Positions 16,733 to 25,991 are shown, numbered from the stretch's first letter. The stretch is 64,000 nucleotides of DNA from Pyrinomonadaceae bacterium (GCA_026129865.1 JAHCHG010000009.1:64501-128500); one strand, 5' to 3'. Numbers and translations: made by a program. Notes: generated by a model not told the origin, from the letters alone.

Positions 16733-16988
16733 GGCTGTCTGAAAAGTCCTTAAAGTCCCCAACGGGGACAGGTTTAATAACGCAGGGTGTAGCGAATGAA
16801 AATGAGCGACACCCGAAGTCTGATTGTGAACACGTTGCGACGCTGAAAGTTCCGCACGATCAACGATTTATATCCGACTCCTTCAGAGTCGGAATGTAGG
16901 ATTCAAACAATCGCGGGGTGTCGCTTCGCTTTACCCCACGCTATTAAATTTATCGCTTTCAGCGAATTTAAGGACTTTTCAGACATCC
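16733..16988. mobile_element. Non-coding 256-bp element with 22-bp terminal inverted repeats (MITE-like)
   Basis: The left end (16733-16754, GGCTGTCTGAAAAGTCCTTA...) matches the reverse complement of the right end (16967-16988) at 21 of 22 positions. The interior holds nested hairpins: GTCCCC/GGGGAC, GGGTGT/ACACCC, CCGACTC/GAGTCGG and CGCTGAAAG/CTTTCAGCG. TTTAATAACGC-type sequence also recurs inverted near both ends, so the whole is an imperfect palindrome. There is no ORF or transposase and no obvious target duplication. It fits a miniature inverted-repeat element or a REPIN-like unit mobilised in trans. Confidence 0.75.
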
Positions 16989-17010
16989 TTATTTTGTTGA
17001 TTTAGTTTTC

Positions 17011-18165
17011 TTAATTTCGTGTCAAAAGCTTGCTCAGCGAACCTATCCCGCTTACTTTTTCCATCTCTTCTTTGGCTATTGTCGCCGTATTTTGAATTCC
17101 GGAAAGCCGCAGACGAAATTCATCCGGGTTCGTCGAACCGCGAAGCGCTTCGTCGAGAGTAATCAAACCGGATTGATAAAGATAAAAGAGCGATTGGTCA
17201 AACGTCTGCATGCCGTATTGCGACGTTCCAGCCGAGATCGCATCTCGGACCTGCGAAGTCTTATCTTCATGAAGAATATAATCGCGAATGAGCGGTGTCG
17301 AGATCATTATTTCGACAGCGGGAACGCGACTCGTTCCTTTGGAAGATTTCATTAAGCGCTGCGAGACAACTGCTTTCAGAAGTCCGGCAAGCTGAATTCT
17401 AATAGATTTTTGCTGATACGGCGGAAATGCCGTGATTATTCGGGTCAATGTTTCGGGCGCGTCAAGCGTATGAAGCGTCGAAAGTACGAGATGACCGGTT
17501 TCCGCCGCGAGAAGCGCTGTTTCGATCGTTTCAAGATCACGCATTTCGCCGACCAGAATGACATCAGGGTCCTGGCGAAGCGAGCCGCGCAGTGCTTCCG
17601 CGAAGGAACGCGTATCCACGTCAACCTCACGCTGGGTAACAAATGATTTCTTGTTCTTATGAAGAAATTCGATCGGGTCTTCGATCGTTACGATATGAGC
17701 GTTTCGATTTGTATTTATATGATCGACGATTGCCGATAACGTCGTCGATTTTCCGGATCCGGTGGTGCCGGTTACAAGTATCAAGCCTCGATTTTCGTCA
17801 GCGATCCTTGATAAAACCGGCGGAAGTCCAAGTTCGGTAAATCCGGTTACCTGATCCGCTATCACACGGGCGACAATTCCGATCGAATTTCTTTGCTGGA
17901 AAATATTTACCCTGAATCTCCCTAAACCAGAAACGCCGTAGCCGATATCAACTTCAAAAACTTCTTTGAAATGAAGCTTTTGCCGGTTGGACATCATCGA
18001 AAATGCCATTTCGAGCGTCTCGTCCTGCGAAAGCCGGTTGACTCCGGCAACAGGTCTCAGTTCGCCATTTACACGGATGAATGGGAACGATCCGGCGCGA
18101 AGATGAAGGTCGGAAGCGCCGAAGCTCATCGCCATTTTTAAAAGGTCGTCGATCTTGTTGGGCAT
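17011..18165 (-). CDS. pilT: Type IV pilus retraction ATPase PilT
   Basis: PilT is the hexameric ATPase that retracts type IV pili for twitching motility. This 384-residue protein shows the N-terminal PAS-like region ending ASDLHLRAGSFPFIRVNGEL, Walker A GTTGSGKSTT, the Asp box EDPIEF, Walker B DPDVILVGEMRD, the His box TGHLVLSTLHT and the family AIRE-type segment. Length matches PilT/PilU. No other pilus gene is present; the gene stands alone between the palindromic element and a divergent propeller gene. Confidence 0.95.
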   Translation of the reverse strand: MPNKIDDLLKMAMSFGASDLHLRAGSFPFIRVNGELRPVAGVNRLSQDETLEMAFSMMSNRQKLHFKEVFEVDIGYGVSGLGRFRVNIFQQRNSIGIVARVIADQVTGFTELGLPPVLSRIADENRGLILVTGTTGSGKSTTLSAIVDHINTNRNAHIVTIEDPIEFLHKNKKSFVTQREVDVDTRSFAEALRGSLRQDPDVILVGEMRDLETIETALLAAETGHLVLSTLHTLDAPETLTRIITAFPPYQQKSIRIQLAGLLKAVVSQRLMKSSKGTSRVPAVEIMISTPLIRDYILHEDKTSQVRDAISAGTSQYGMQTFDQSLFYLYQSGLITLDEALRGSTNPDEFRLRLSGIQNTATIAKEEMEKVSGIGSLSKLLTRN

Positions 18166-18365
18166 AATTAGTTAAAGGAAAAACAGGAGAAATGAGTTGT
18201 CGGAATCGAAGATCAGAGGTCAGAGTTGATGGAATCGACAATCCGAAACACCTGTTATTCTAGCCTTTTGGAAAGTAGTGCGTCAACAAGTTTTTCCGGA
18301 ACGTGTTAGACACTCAACTTTAGGCAACGTAAAATCAAAGCTTAAGATTTGGACGGGAATAATTA

Positions 18366-19394
18366 ATGAACAAAGCAGGCAAAATAATTTCGATCTCGCC
18401 GCCGCACGCAATTCCGGGCGGGGAAATTGCTATTGAATGCGAGGGTTTCACGGTTTCGGAGTTTAATGAATACGGCTGCCGTTTCAACGAAATTGAAGCA
18501 CGGCTGATCGGAGCATCATCGAACAGAATTCTGGCGATCGTGCCTGAAGGGCTTGAAACCACGACGGTCGAGATCGTTCTCTACAGCGGCAATGATGAGT
18601 CCGAACCGCAGAAGATAATCGTCGGGCGAAAGCTTGCCGATGATCTGCATCTCGTATCAAACCCGGCAATCGATCCGAATGACGATTCGATAATTCTTAC
18701 CCGGTCGGGGTCTCGCGGGCAAAGTTTGCCGGTCACGCTTTATCGTTTGGAAAAAGACGGTTATCTTGGCGAAATGCCGGCAGATATTATGAACCCGACC
18801 GGCATCGGGTTTAATCAAAGCGGCGAACTGTTCGTCACAGCACGCGCCGACGGGCAGGTTTGCCGTATCTCGCGCGATGAGGAGGTTGTTCCTTATTCGT
18901 CCGATCTCGGGATCGCGACCGGAATCGCTTTCGACAGCAGCGGCGAAATGTTCGTCGGTGACCGCAGCGGAACGGTTTTTCGCGTTCCATCGTTCGGAAA
19001 TGCCGAATCGTTTGCCACGCTCGAACCGTCGGTCTCAGCTTATCATCTTGCGTTCGGAGCCGACGACCGGCTTTTTCTCTCATCGCCCGGACTTTGCAGT
19101 TTTGATTCGATCCATGTCGTCGATAGATCCGGAAATGTTTCGGACTATTTTCGCGGTTTGGGACGACCGCAAGGATTGGCTTTTGACCGTCAGGGAAATT
19201 TATATTGCGCCGCCTGTTTACACGGTCGGCACGGGATCGTAAAGATCTCTCCCGACGCGGCAAACGCGGAAATTTTTGTTGCCGGAATGAATGTTGTCGG
19301 ACTTTGTTTCGACCGAACGGGATCGATGATAATTTCGACTACAGAATCTGTTTTTAGTCTTCCGCTCGGAATTTTCGGCACCCTTTTGAATTGA
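18366..19394 (+). CDS. IPT/TIG-domain plus beta-propeller (NHL/SMP-30-like) protein
   Basis: This 342-residue protein begins with an IPT/TIG immunoglobulin-like domain (residues about 5-85: ISISPPHAIPGGEIAIECEG, LIGASSNRILAIVPEG). A six-bladed propeller of NHL/gluconolactonase type follows, with repeated blades such as NPTGIGFNQSGELFVTARAD, IATGIAFDSSGEMFVGDRSG and RPQGLAFDRQGNLYCAACLH. No signal peptide is seen, so it may be cytoplasmic. A sugar-lactonase or binding role is possible, but no catalytic metal site is evident. It ends at a bidirectional terminator shared with the convergent M48 gene. Confidence 0.8.
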   Translation: MNKAGKIISISPPHAIPGGEIAIECEGFTVSEFNEYGCRFNEIEARLIGASSNRILAIVPEGLETTTVEIVLYSGNDESEPQKIIVGRKLADDLHLVSNPAIDPNDDSIILTRSGSRGQSLPVTLYRLEKDGYLGEMPADIMNPTGIGFNQSGELFVTARADGQVCRISRDEEVVPYSSDLGIATGIAFDSSGEMFVGDRSGTVFRVPSFGNAESFATLEPSVSAYHLAFGADDRLFLSSPGLCSFDSIHVVDRSGNVSDYFRGLGRPQGLAFDRQGNLYCAACLHGRHGIVKISPDAANAEIFVAGMNVVGLCFDRTGSMIISTTESVFSLPLGIFGTLLN

Positions 19395-19413
19395 AGAACG
19401 CTTAAATTTCAAC

Positions 19414-19450
19414 AAAAAATGCAGCGGACTTTTTGTCGGCTGCATTTTTT
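19414..19450. terminator. Bidirectional intrinsic terminator
   Basis: A stem AAAAAATGCAG (19414-19424) pairs with 19440-19450, with a short extra inner stem. There are A/T runs on both sides, between two convergent genes ending at 19394 and 19459. Confidence 0.85.
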
Positions 19451-19458
19451 GTTTTTCC

Positions 19459-20589
19459 TTATTCAGGTGAAGACGTCGGTTCGGGATCGCCGCGCCGTTT
19501 TAACTTCGGCGGCTCATCTTCTTTCGGAGAAGTTGAGTCATCGGACGGAGAATTCGGGTTATCCGGCTGACGCCTTTTGAGCGTAGGTCTACCGGGTTCT
19601 TCTTCATCGAAATCGCCGACAACCGCTGCTTTCGCGTTTGTTATTCGTAAAAGATGATTTTTTACTTTTTGAAATTCCGAAGTGCTGATAATGTATTCGT
19701 TCTTTTCGGGAAAACGTGAAACGAGGTCCAGGCTGGCGTCGCGCCGCTCGATCGACTGCGGATGCGATGAGAACAGCTCCGAAAGCTTGCTTCGTTTCTT
19801 TCTGTTTTGCGAAGCGAGTTTTTCGAACATCGTCGCCATTCCGGTCGGATCGTAGCCCGAAGCATAAAGATATTGAACGCCTAAACGGTCAGCTTCTTCC
19901 TCGGCTCCGCGGCTGAACTTAAAGAACGCAAGCAATTGCCCGATTCCGGCAGTATTCTGCAATACGGCGCCGGCAATTCCGCCGGTGAAAATAATCCCCG
20001 CGAGCAAGCCGTAATTTAGAAAAGTGCCTTTTCCCGCATTTTCCATCGAGTGACGCGCGGCAACATGCGCGATCTCGTGCGCCATTACGCCGGCAAGTTC
20101 GGCTTCGTTCTCCGCCGCCAGGATCAAACCCTTATTTACATAAAAATAACCGCCCGGAAGCGCAAAGGCGTTTATCTCATCGCTGTCGATAACCTTTATC
20201 TGAAATGGAACTTTTGCATCGGAGTTCAGAACAATGTTCTGCCCGACGCGATTAACATATTCAGTTACAAGAGGATCTTCGATCAGTTTTGCCTGCTGTT
20301 CGACTTCGCGCGAGAGCTGAGCGCCGATCTGCGCTTCTTTTTCACGCGAACCGCCTAACCAGCCAAAAAATTTGTCCGCTCCGCTGTTAATATTCCGGGT
20401 TCCGATCTTCGATGGGTCTTCCTTTTCGGAAAGCGGTTTCTTAGAGCTTTGCTGAACTTGCTGTTTTGCCTCGTCGGTATTGTCGTTCGACTGCGCGGCA
20501 GCACTCATCGGCAGAAAAGCCACAGTTCCAATGAGAACTGCGTGCGCCAAAATCATTGAGAACGCTTTGCGGATCGAGTTATTACGCAT
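19459..20589 (-). CDS. Secreted M48-family zinc metalloprotease
   Basis: This 376-residue protein has an N-terminal signal/anchor (AFSMILAHAVLIGTVAFLPM) and a peptidase M48 domain. The zinc site HEIAH lies at residues 171-175 (MAHEIAHVAARHSME), the third ligand Glu in RGAEEEADRLGVQYL, and the family motif NAFALPGGYFYVNKGL is present. It resembles BepA/YfgC and LoiP periplasmic proteases involved in outer-membrane protein quality control. The C-terminal 55 residues are proline- and charge-rich. The start at 20589 is chosen because GGAGG lies 8 nt upstream; the TTG at 20607 overlaps that site. Confidence 0.9.
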   Translation of the reverse strand: MRNNSIRKAFSMILAHAVLIGTVAFLPMSAAAQSNDNTDEAKQQVQQSSKKPLSEKEDPSKIGTRNINSGADKFFGWLGGSREKEAQIGAQLSREVEQQAKLIEDPLVTEYVNRVGQNIVLNSDAKVPFQIKVIDSDEINAFALPGGYFYVNKGLILAAENEAELAGVMAHEIAHVAARHSMENAGKGTFLNYGLLAGIIFTGGIAGAVLQNTAGIGQLLAFFKFSRGAEEEADRLGVQYLYASGYDPTGMATMFEKLASQNRKKRSKLSELFSSHPQSIERRDASLDLVSRFPEKNEYIISTSEFQKVKNHLLRITNAKAAVVGDFDEEEPGRPTLKRRQPDNPNSPSDDSTSPKEDEPPKLKRRGDPEPTSSPE

Positions 20590-20801
20590 GAATTTTGCCT
20601 CCAACACTATCTTATCAGGTAACTGATCATTTTCTGAAAAATTTACCCGACATCTTAACTTCTTAGCGGTTTTTCGAGTTTAGGATGCACGCACCGGGAA
20701 AAAAGTTGTGAATCGGATAAGAATTTAAAACGATCGATTTTTAGAATGAAAAATATTGTTAATAAATGTTTTTTTATTTCCAGAAAATTGTTAAAGTATT
20801 A

Positions 20802-20905
20802 GTCAGCCCGATTTCTTTTAGTCTTAAAGGAAACCGGTGCTGACCCGTTTGTTTTTCCCAACCGCATTAAAAAGATCCCTTCCGGCGGCTTTTTTATTTC
20901 GTTAG
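20802..20905 (+). ncRNA. Structured leader or small RNA upstream of the large ATPase gene
   Basis: A long hairpin runs from GTCAGC (20802-20807) to GCTGAC (20839-20844). It continues inside as CCG/CGG and TTTCTTTT/TAAAGGAAA-type pairing, giving about 18 pairs with one mismatch and one bulge. Downstream, a second A-rich/T-rich segment ends in GGCGGCTTTTTTATTT near 20885-20900. The 336-nt gap 20590-20925 is otherwise AT-rich with no gene. It could be the 5' leader of the ATPase gene or a separate small RNA; no known riboswitch family matches convincingly. Confidence 0.35.
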
Positions 20906-20925
20906 ATATTTATTCTTCAATACAA

Positions 20926-23900
20926 ATGAAAAGGATTCAAGAAAAGGTAAAAGATTTAATTGATGTACGCCCGTACGAAGTTCTCCAGGATTTTATTTCC
21001 GATCCGGCGCAAACGCTTTCGATCTATCAATTTACCGACATAACTTCAGACCTGATGGCGCAATGGCTCGATCACGTAGCGAGCGTCGAAAAAGGAAACG
21101 GTTCTGCTAAAGCGCTTGCCGGATACAGGGGTGTCGGAAAAAGTCATTTTCTTGCAACTTTAGGCGCGATCATTTCGCAGCCTGAACTTCGTTCGCGCAT
21201 TACAGATTCTCATGTCGCTTCGAGCGCACAGCGGCTCAAACGGCGCCGTCATCCCGTCGCGTATGTGCGCCGTGGAATTTTCGACCGTTTTGTGGATGAA
21301 TTGCGCGCCGCCATCGCAAAGGCTCTAAATATTGATGTTACCCATATCGATTCGCTTGCGGAACTTCTAAACCTGGCTGCGCAGACCGCGGATGACATGC
21401 CGTTCGTATTAATGATCGACACTGCATTTGAGCGAAGTTCTAGAGTGTCGCGCGATGACGGACCGATCTTGAGCGAAATTGCCGAGATCGCAAAGGATCT
21501 GAACATTTTTGTCGGAGTTGCGCTTGACGACGATATTGCCGGCGCTGACGGCGCGAATGCCTCGATTACAAGAACTTACGCCATCGATTACCTCGATCAG
21601 GAACATCTTTATAAGATCGTCAATACGTATATTTTTCCGAAGCACCGGCAGACTCTTCCGATGCTGCACGACATTTACAACGAATTTCGACGGATGCTCC
21701 CAAGCTTTCGTTGGAGCGAACAAAGATTCATTTCGCTTTATCCGCTTCATCCGGTAACGCTTGAGATCGCCCCTTACGTTCGTCTTTACGCGCAGGATTT
21801 TGCGCTTTTGAGCTTTACCGCGACCGCCGGCACACGCATCATGGGGCGACCGGCGAATTCGCTGATCGCGCTTGACGAAGTTTTCGACAGCGTCGAACCT
21901 TCGCTTCGAAAAGTTGCCGACCTGGACGATGCGTTCGCTGCGTACGACAAGCTAAACAACGAGGTCGTCGCACAGATTCCGATCATGCAGCGAATGCAGG
22001 CGAAACTGATCTTAAAGGGACTTATGCTGCTTTCGCTCGACGGTTACGGAACGACGGTTGGCGAGATCAGCGCGGCAATGCTTATCTTCAACGAAGCCGC
22101 GCCTGAAAAATCGACCGAAGAAGTCCGTTCGCTGCTTGAAATGTTTATTACGGCGCTTCCTGAGCGGCTCGAACGATTTGCGGAAGAAGGGCGTGAAACG
22201 CGTTACAGCATTCGCATCAGCAATAAAGATTATTTGAACAATGCGCTGACGGAAGCCGTCTCCGGAATAACAAAAGCGGTCATTCCCAAGATTCTCCGGC
22301 GTGTCGGGCGCGACAGATTTCCTGAATGGATCCTGCCGGGCGAAACTGAAAACCAGCGCGGCGACACGACCGAATGTCATGTTACCTGGCGCGGAGGGCT
22401 TCGCCGCGGCAAGGTTATCTGGGATCTTGAACCGGAGAGTTCAGCTGTTTCCGAAAAACAAGAATCTGCCGAGATTTACGATTGGGAAGTCCGGATCACT
22501 CCGTTCGATGTTGCGGAAGCAACCGAAGAAACCGACGCGTCCCGCATTTATTGGCGTCCGGCGCCGCTCCGCGAAGACGAAGCGGACACAATACTTCGAT
22601 ATTTCGTGCTTTCGACCAATCAGACTTTGCGCGAAGAATACGGCGAACTTTGGCATGCCGCCGGTCACACCCACACGGTTAATGTAGAAAAGATCTGGCA
22701 CCGTTTATTTATTGAAGACGCAAGATTCATCATTGACGGCTCTGAATACAGCGTTTCAGAAGATGCAGCGATGTCGCTGAATCTTTCGGAATTCTTATCG
22801 AATATGCTTCAGCCGCTTTTCGAAGTTCGTTATCCGAATCATCCGGTATTTCCGGAAACTCTTCAGATGAACGACGTCGCCGCGCTTGTGAAGGATTTCT
22901 TCAGCGGCGCAAAACAAACCAGTCCGGAGATGCAGCGTTTGGCTGAAAACTTTGCACTTCCGCTCGATCTTGTCGTCGAACGCGGAAACGAGTTTGTCAG
23001 CGAGTCGGAAGAAAATATTCTCAAGCTTTCGCCGGTGCAGGAAGTTCTCTCATTGATCGAATCCGAAAAAGGCGGCGCGGTTTCGCTGAAAACGGTTAGT
23101 TCGCGGCTTCGTCAGATTCCGTTTGGATTGATGCGCGAGTCGCAATATTTGATCCTAAGCGCGCTAGTCGCCAAGCGGCAGCTTGAATTTGTGACATCAA
23201 AAGGCGACCGTATCAATCGCCGTTCACTCGATCTCAACATTATCTGGGATGACATTGTCGGAATCGCAAAGCCTGCAACGCTTGATTATTCCGTTAAACG
23301 TCTGACCCAATGGGCACAGCTGATCACCGGCGATGAGACGATAAGATCGATCGAAAACCGCGAAGATCAGGAAGCTTTGACGAACGCATTTTCGGCGTGG
23401 ATGAAGGATTGGGAGCAGAAGAATATCCTCAAACGCTTCGACGAGCTGCCGGACGAAATTTTTAACACGGAAATCTGGCGAATCTCCGTCGCACTGCAAA
23501 AGACATTCGGTTCGGCTGCGAACGCGCTGCGCGAATTTTTAAACGGAAATATCGCGGTCGAGGAATCTTTGCTGCGGATCGCCGACGCGTTTTCGGATTC
23601 GGAAAACGTTTTCGAAAACTGCCGCAACGATCTTGTGGTCTTGCAAAATTTTGTTGATACCATCGATAAGCGCCGCGAGATCTCGATCTATCTTGCGGTC
23701 TGCGATGCCACGGACGAGCCTGAGATCGAAAAACTTCGCGAACGTCTTTCCGATGCAGTAGACGGTATCGGTTTTGATCCCGACGTTGAAAGACGATCTG
23801 AACTGGAAACGCTTTGGGCTGATTTTCGCCAAAAATTTGGCGAGCATTTCGCGGTCAATCACGATGCGGTAATGAAAAGCCACGCGCTCCAAGAAAAATA

Positions 23901-24441
23901 TGACGAGATCCGAAAGGGCGACGAATGGTGGGAATTTGAAAATCTTTCGGCAATTCCCGCGTTTCCGAAAACGCACTGGACCGAGCTAAATTCATTTCGA
24001 AGACGTTTTCGCGAGCTCGACTGCCGGTTCGATGTGCGCGAACTGCTGAAAACACATCCTTTCTGCGCGTGTTCGTTCACTCTTTCAAAATCGGAAGACT
24101 GGGAAGCGCTGCCGGCGACATTTTTTGACCGGTTAAACGGCGGTCGAACTGCATACCACGATATGCTTCGCAAATTGAACAGTATTTTGCTGCCGGCGAT
24201 AGAAGAAACGGCGCGGAAATATTCCAGTCCCGAGTTTCGCACAGCTGCGGAAAAGCTCAGCGAGTTTCTCAACGGAGAGGACAAAACGACAACACTCGAT
24301 ACCTTTCAGATAGCAATTTTGCGAGAGGTTTTCGATTCTCTTCCGGAGATCGTTCTGACCGGAATTAACACTGCGCTGGAATCTAAATCGTTCGATCAAG
24401 CCAAGTTTTGGAATCACACCTTGAATGAACTAAATGTCTGA
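20926..24441 (+). CDS. Large P-loop ATPase, probable DUF6079 family (PglY/BrxC-like)
   Basis: The 1171-residue protein has an N-terminal AAA-type ATPase domain with Walker A GYRGVGKSH (residues 67-75) and Walker B-like VLMID (161-165). These are followed by a long, mostly helical body rich in acidic residues and no membrane segments. The opening RIQEKVKDLIDVRPYEVLQD, then LAGYRGVGKSHFLATLGAII, recalls DUF6079 proteins, which include PglY of BREX type 2 phage defence. No methyltransferase, PglZ phosphatase, helicase or nuclease gene is adjacent, so a complete BREX system is not present. It is isolated by a structured upstream region and an inverted repeat downstream. The role is unknown. Confidence 0.8.
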   Translation: MKRIQEKVKDLIDVRPYEVLQDFISDPAQTLSIYQFTDITSDLMAQWLDHVASVEKGNGSAKALAGYRGVGKSHFLATLGAIISQPELRSRITDSHVASSAQRLKRRRHPVAYVRRGIFDRFVDELRAAIAKALNIDVTHIDSLAELLNLAAQTADDMPFVLMIDTAFERSSRVSRDDGPILSEIAEIAKDLNIFVGVALDDDIAGADGANASITRTYAIDYLDQEHLYKIVNTYIFPKHRQTLPMLHDIYNEFRRMLPSFRWSEQRFISLYPLHPVTLEIAPYVRLYAQDFALLSFTATAGTRIMGRPANSLIALDEVFDSVEPSLRKVADLDDAFAAYDKLNNEVVAQIPIMQRMQAKLILKGLMLLSLDGYGTTVGEISAAMLIFNEAAPEKSTEEVRSLLEMFITALPERLERFAEEGRETRYSIRISNKDYLNNALTEAVSGITKAVIPKILRRVGRDRFPEWILPGETENQRGDTTECHVTWRGGLRRGKVIWDLEPESSAVSEKQESAEIYDWEVRITPFDVAEATEETDASRIYWRPAPLREDEADTILRYFVLSTNQTLREEYGELWHAAGHTHTVNVEKIWHRLFIEDARFIIDGSEYSVSEDAAMSLNLSEFLSNMLQPLFEVRYPNHPVFPETLQMNDVAALVKDFFSGAKQTSPEMQRLAENFALPLDLVVERGNEFVSESEENILKLSPVQEVLSLIESEKGGAVSLKTVSSRLRQIPFGLMRESQYLILSALVAKRQLEFVTSKGDRINRRSLDLNIIWDDIVGIAKPATLDYSVKRLTQWAQLITGDETIRSIENREDQEALTNAFSAWMKDWEQKNILKRFDELPDEIFNTEIWRISVALQKTFGSAANALREFLNGNIAVEESLLRIADAFSDSENVFENCRNDLVVLQNFVDTIDKRREISIYLAVCDATDEPEIEKLRERLSDAVDGIGFDPDVERRSELETLWADFRQKFGEHFAVNHDAVMKSHALQEKYDEIRKGDEWWEFENLSAIPAFPKTHWTELNSFRRRFRELDCRFDVRELLKTHPFCACSFTLSKSEDWEALPATFFDRLNGGRTAYHDMLRKLNSILLPAIEETARKYSSPEFRTAAEKLSEFLNGEDKTTTLDTFQIAILREVFDSLPEIVLTGINTALESKSFDQAKFWNHTLNELNV

Positions 24442-24479
24442 AAGATTTCAATTTAGATCTGAATGGTCTAAACTTTCAG
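24438..24479. repeat. Inverted repeat between the ATPase stop and the DUF2520 gene start
   Basis: CTGAAAG (24438-24444) pairs with CTTTCAG (24473-24479), and TTTAGA (24452-24457) pairs with TCTAAA (24467-24472). It overlaps the ATPase stop codon and ends 4 nt before the proposed TTG start, so it could hinder or regulate downstream initiation. Confidence 0.5.
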
Positions 24480-24483
24480 TAAT

Positions 24484-25392
24484 TTGCAGCCCTATCCATT
24501 AACAATTTCAATTATCGGCGCCGGTCGACTCGGCGGAGCTTTGGCGATCGCACTTTCGCGGCGGCGCGAAAAATTCCGCATCGAAAATTTGGTCGTTCGC
24601 GGCGAATCCGCGGCGGAATCTGCCCGGTCTCTTGTTTCGGATCTTCCAGATCAAGATCGACCGGAGATTCTTCATTCGGGCGATCTTTCGCTAATTCGAT
24701 CAAAGATCGTACTTATTACGACTCAAGATCCCGAGATCGAAAAGATCTCGGAAGATCTCGCCCGCGCTGTTTCTTACGATCCGGTTGTTTTGCATTGCAG
24801 CGGCGCGCTTTCTTCCGAAATCCTGGGTCGGCATAAGCATGCCGGATCGATGCATCCGCTTATTTCTATCAGCGATCCCGCCGTCGGCGCGAAAAGCTTC
24901 GCCGGAGCGTATTTTTGCGTTGAAGGAACCCCGACCGCGCGCGAAGTTTCGGAACTAATTGTCCGAGAGCTCGGTGGTCGTCCGTTTTCGATTGAGACGA
25001 GATTTAAGCCGCTTTATCACGCCTCTGCCGTTATGGCGAGCGGGCATCTTACCGCGCTTTTGAGCGCAGCTTTCGAATCGCTTTCAAAATGCGGGCTCGA
25101 CCCGGAAAACGCTAAGAAAGTGCTGTTTCCGCTCATAAAAAGTACGATCGCGAATCTGGAACAGCACGACCCTTCGAAAGCGTTGACAGGAACATTTGCC
25201 CGGCTGGACGATGCGACATTTGAAGGTCATCTTCGATCAATGCACGAGAATCTGACAGACGAGCTGATCGACATCTATCTGCAACTTGGCTTAAGGTCGC
25301 TGCATCTGGTTGAAGAAAGAGACTCGAGATCGGAAGCGATCGACCGCATGCGCGAGAAAATATCGTTAGCGAAAAGGAATCTCAAATGTTAG
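24484..25392 (+). CDS. Rossmann-like and DUF2520 domain protein
   Basis: This 302-residue protein has an N-terminal NAD(P)-binding Rossmann fold (ISIIGAGRLGGALAIALSRR) and a C-terminal helical DUF2520 domain (GGRPFSIETRFKPLYHASAV, then MASGHLTALL and TGTFARLDDATFEGHL). The family is related to pyrroline-5-carboxylate and ketopantoate reductases; its substrate is not known. Only a TTG start (24484) gives the full N-terminal glycine-rich loop, since the next Met is far inside. A hairpin lies just upstream. It probably forms an operon with the fur-family gene 26 nt downstream. Confidence 0.88.
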   Translation: MQPYPLTISIIGAGRLGGALAIALSRRREKFRIENLVVRGESAAESARSLVSDLPDQDRPEILHSGDLSLIRSKIVLITTQDPEIEKISEDLARAVSYDPVVLHCSGALSSEILGRHKHAGSMHPLISISDPAVGAKSFAGAYFCVEGTPTAREVSELIVRELGGRPFSIETRFKPLYHASAVMASGHLTALLSAAFESLSKCGLDPENAKKVLFPLIKSTIANLEQHDPSKALTGTFARLDDATFEGHLRSMHENLTDELIDIYLQLGLRSLHLVEERDSRSEAIDRMREKISLAKRNLKC

Positions 25393-25442
25393 AATTGTGA
25401 AAAACGCGTATTCGAAGTTTGGGTTTGATGTTTTCAGAGATT

Positions 25443-25964
25443 ATGGCTGCAAAGAAGGAAGAATTTAAGGACGAAAAGGAAGTATTTTTGGATCACATTC
25501 AAAAATCGGGCTTGCGGCGGACTGCGCAGCGCGATCTGATCCTGGATATTTTTTTGCGTACCGAAGATCACCTTTCAAGCGAAGATCTTTACTGGCTTGT
25601 TCAAAAAGAAGATCCGAGCATCGGGCATACAACGGTTTACCGCACCTTGAAGTTGTTGACAGAAGCCGGTTTAGCGCGTGAGGTTCGATTCGGCGATGGG
25701 AAAACCTATTACGAACATCATTACGATCATGCACATCACGACCATATGATCTGCACGGAATGCGGAAAAGTTATCGAATTCTTTTCGGCTGAGATCGAAG
25801 AACTGCAGGACGAGATGGCGGAAAAGTTCGGTTTTAAACCGACACATCATTCGCTAAGGCTTTTGGGAATTTGCGCAGAATGTCAGAATAAAGAAAAAGA
25901 TTTGAGCAGCGCTGCTTCGGGCGCGCAGCCGAGGATTCGCGTTAAGACCGTTTTTGGAAATTGA
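25443..25964 (+). CDS. Fur-family metalloregulator
   Basis: This protein of about 173 residues has the Fur winged helix ([20 protein letters not shown], then [20 protein letters not shown]) and a metal-binding dimerisation domain with [18 protein letters not shown] and CAEC. The two CxxC pairs form the structural zinc site, and the His-rich stretch is the regulatory metal site. Whether it senses Fe, Zn, Mn or peroxide cannot be told. Starts at TTG 25419 and ATG 25428 are also in frame; 25443 is chosen as the nearest ATG to the conserved region, with only a weak AGAG upstream. The ferredoxin-like gene follows by 27 nt. Confidence 0.92.
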   Translation: MAAKKEEFKDEKEVFLDHIQKSGLRRTAQRDLILDIFLRTEDHLSSEDLYWLVQKEDPSIGHTTVYRTLKLLTEAGLAREVRFGDGKTYYEHHYDHAHHDHMICTECGKVIEFFSAEIEELQDEMAEKFGFKPTHHSLRLLGICAECQNKEKDLSSAASGAQPRIRVKTVFGN

Positions 25965-25991
25965 TCCGGGCAAAAGGGAAGTTTTGGTTTT

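Noticed and set aside
20811-20850. Cobalamin riboswitch
   Set aside because: Only a partial core-like sequence (AAAGGAAACCGGTG then CTGACCCG) is present, without the rest of the conserved core (CCCGCAAC) or the flanking stems.
20926-24441. Complete BREX system
   Set aside because: Only an ATPase-like gene is present; the methyltransferase, PglZ phosphatase and other required components are missing from both flanks.
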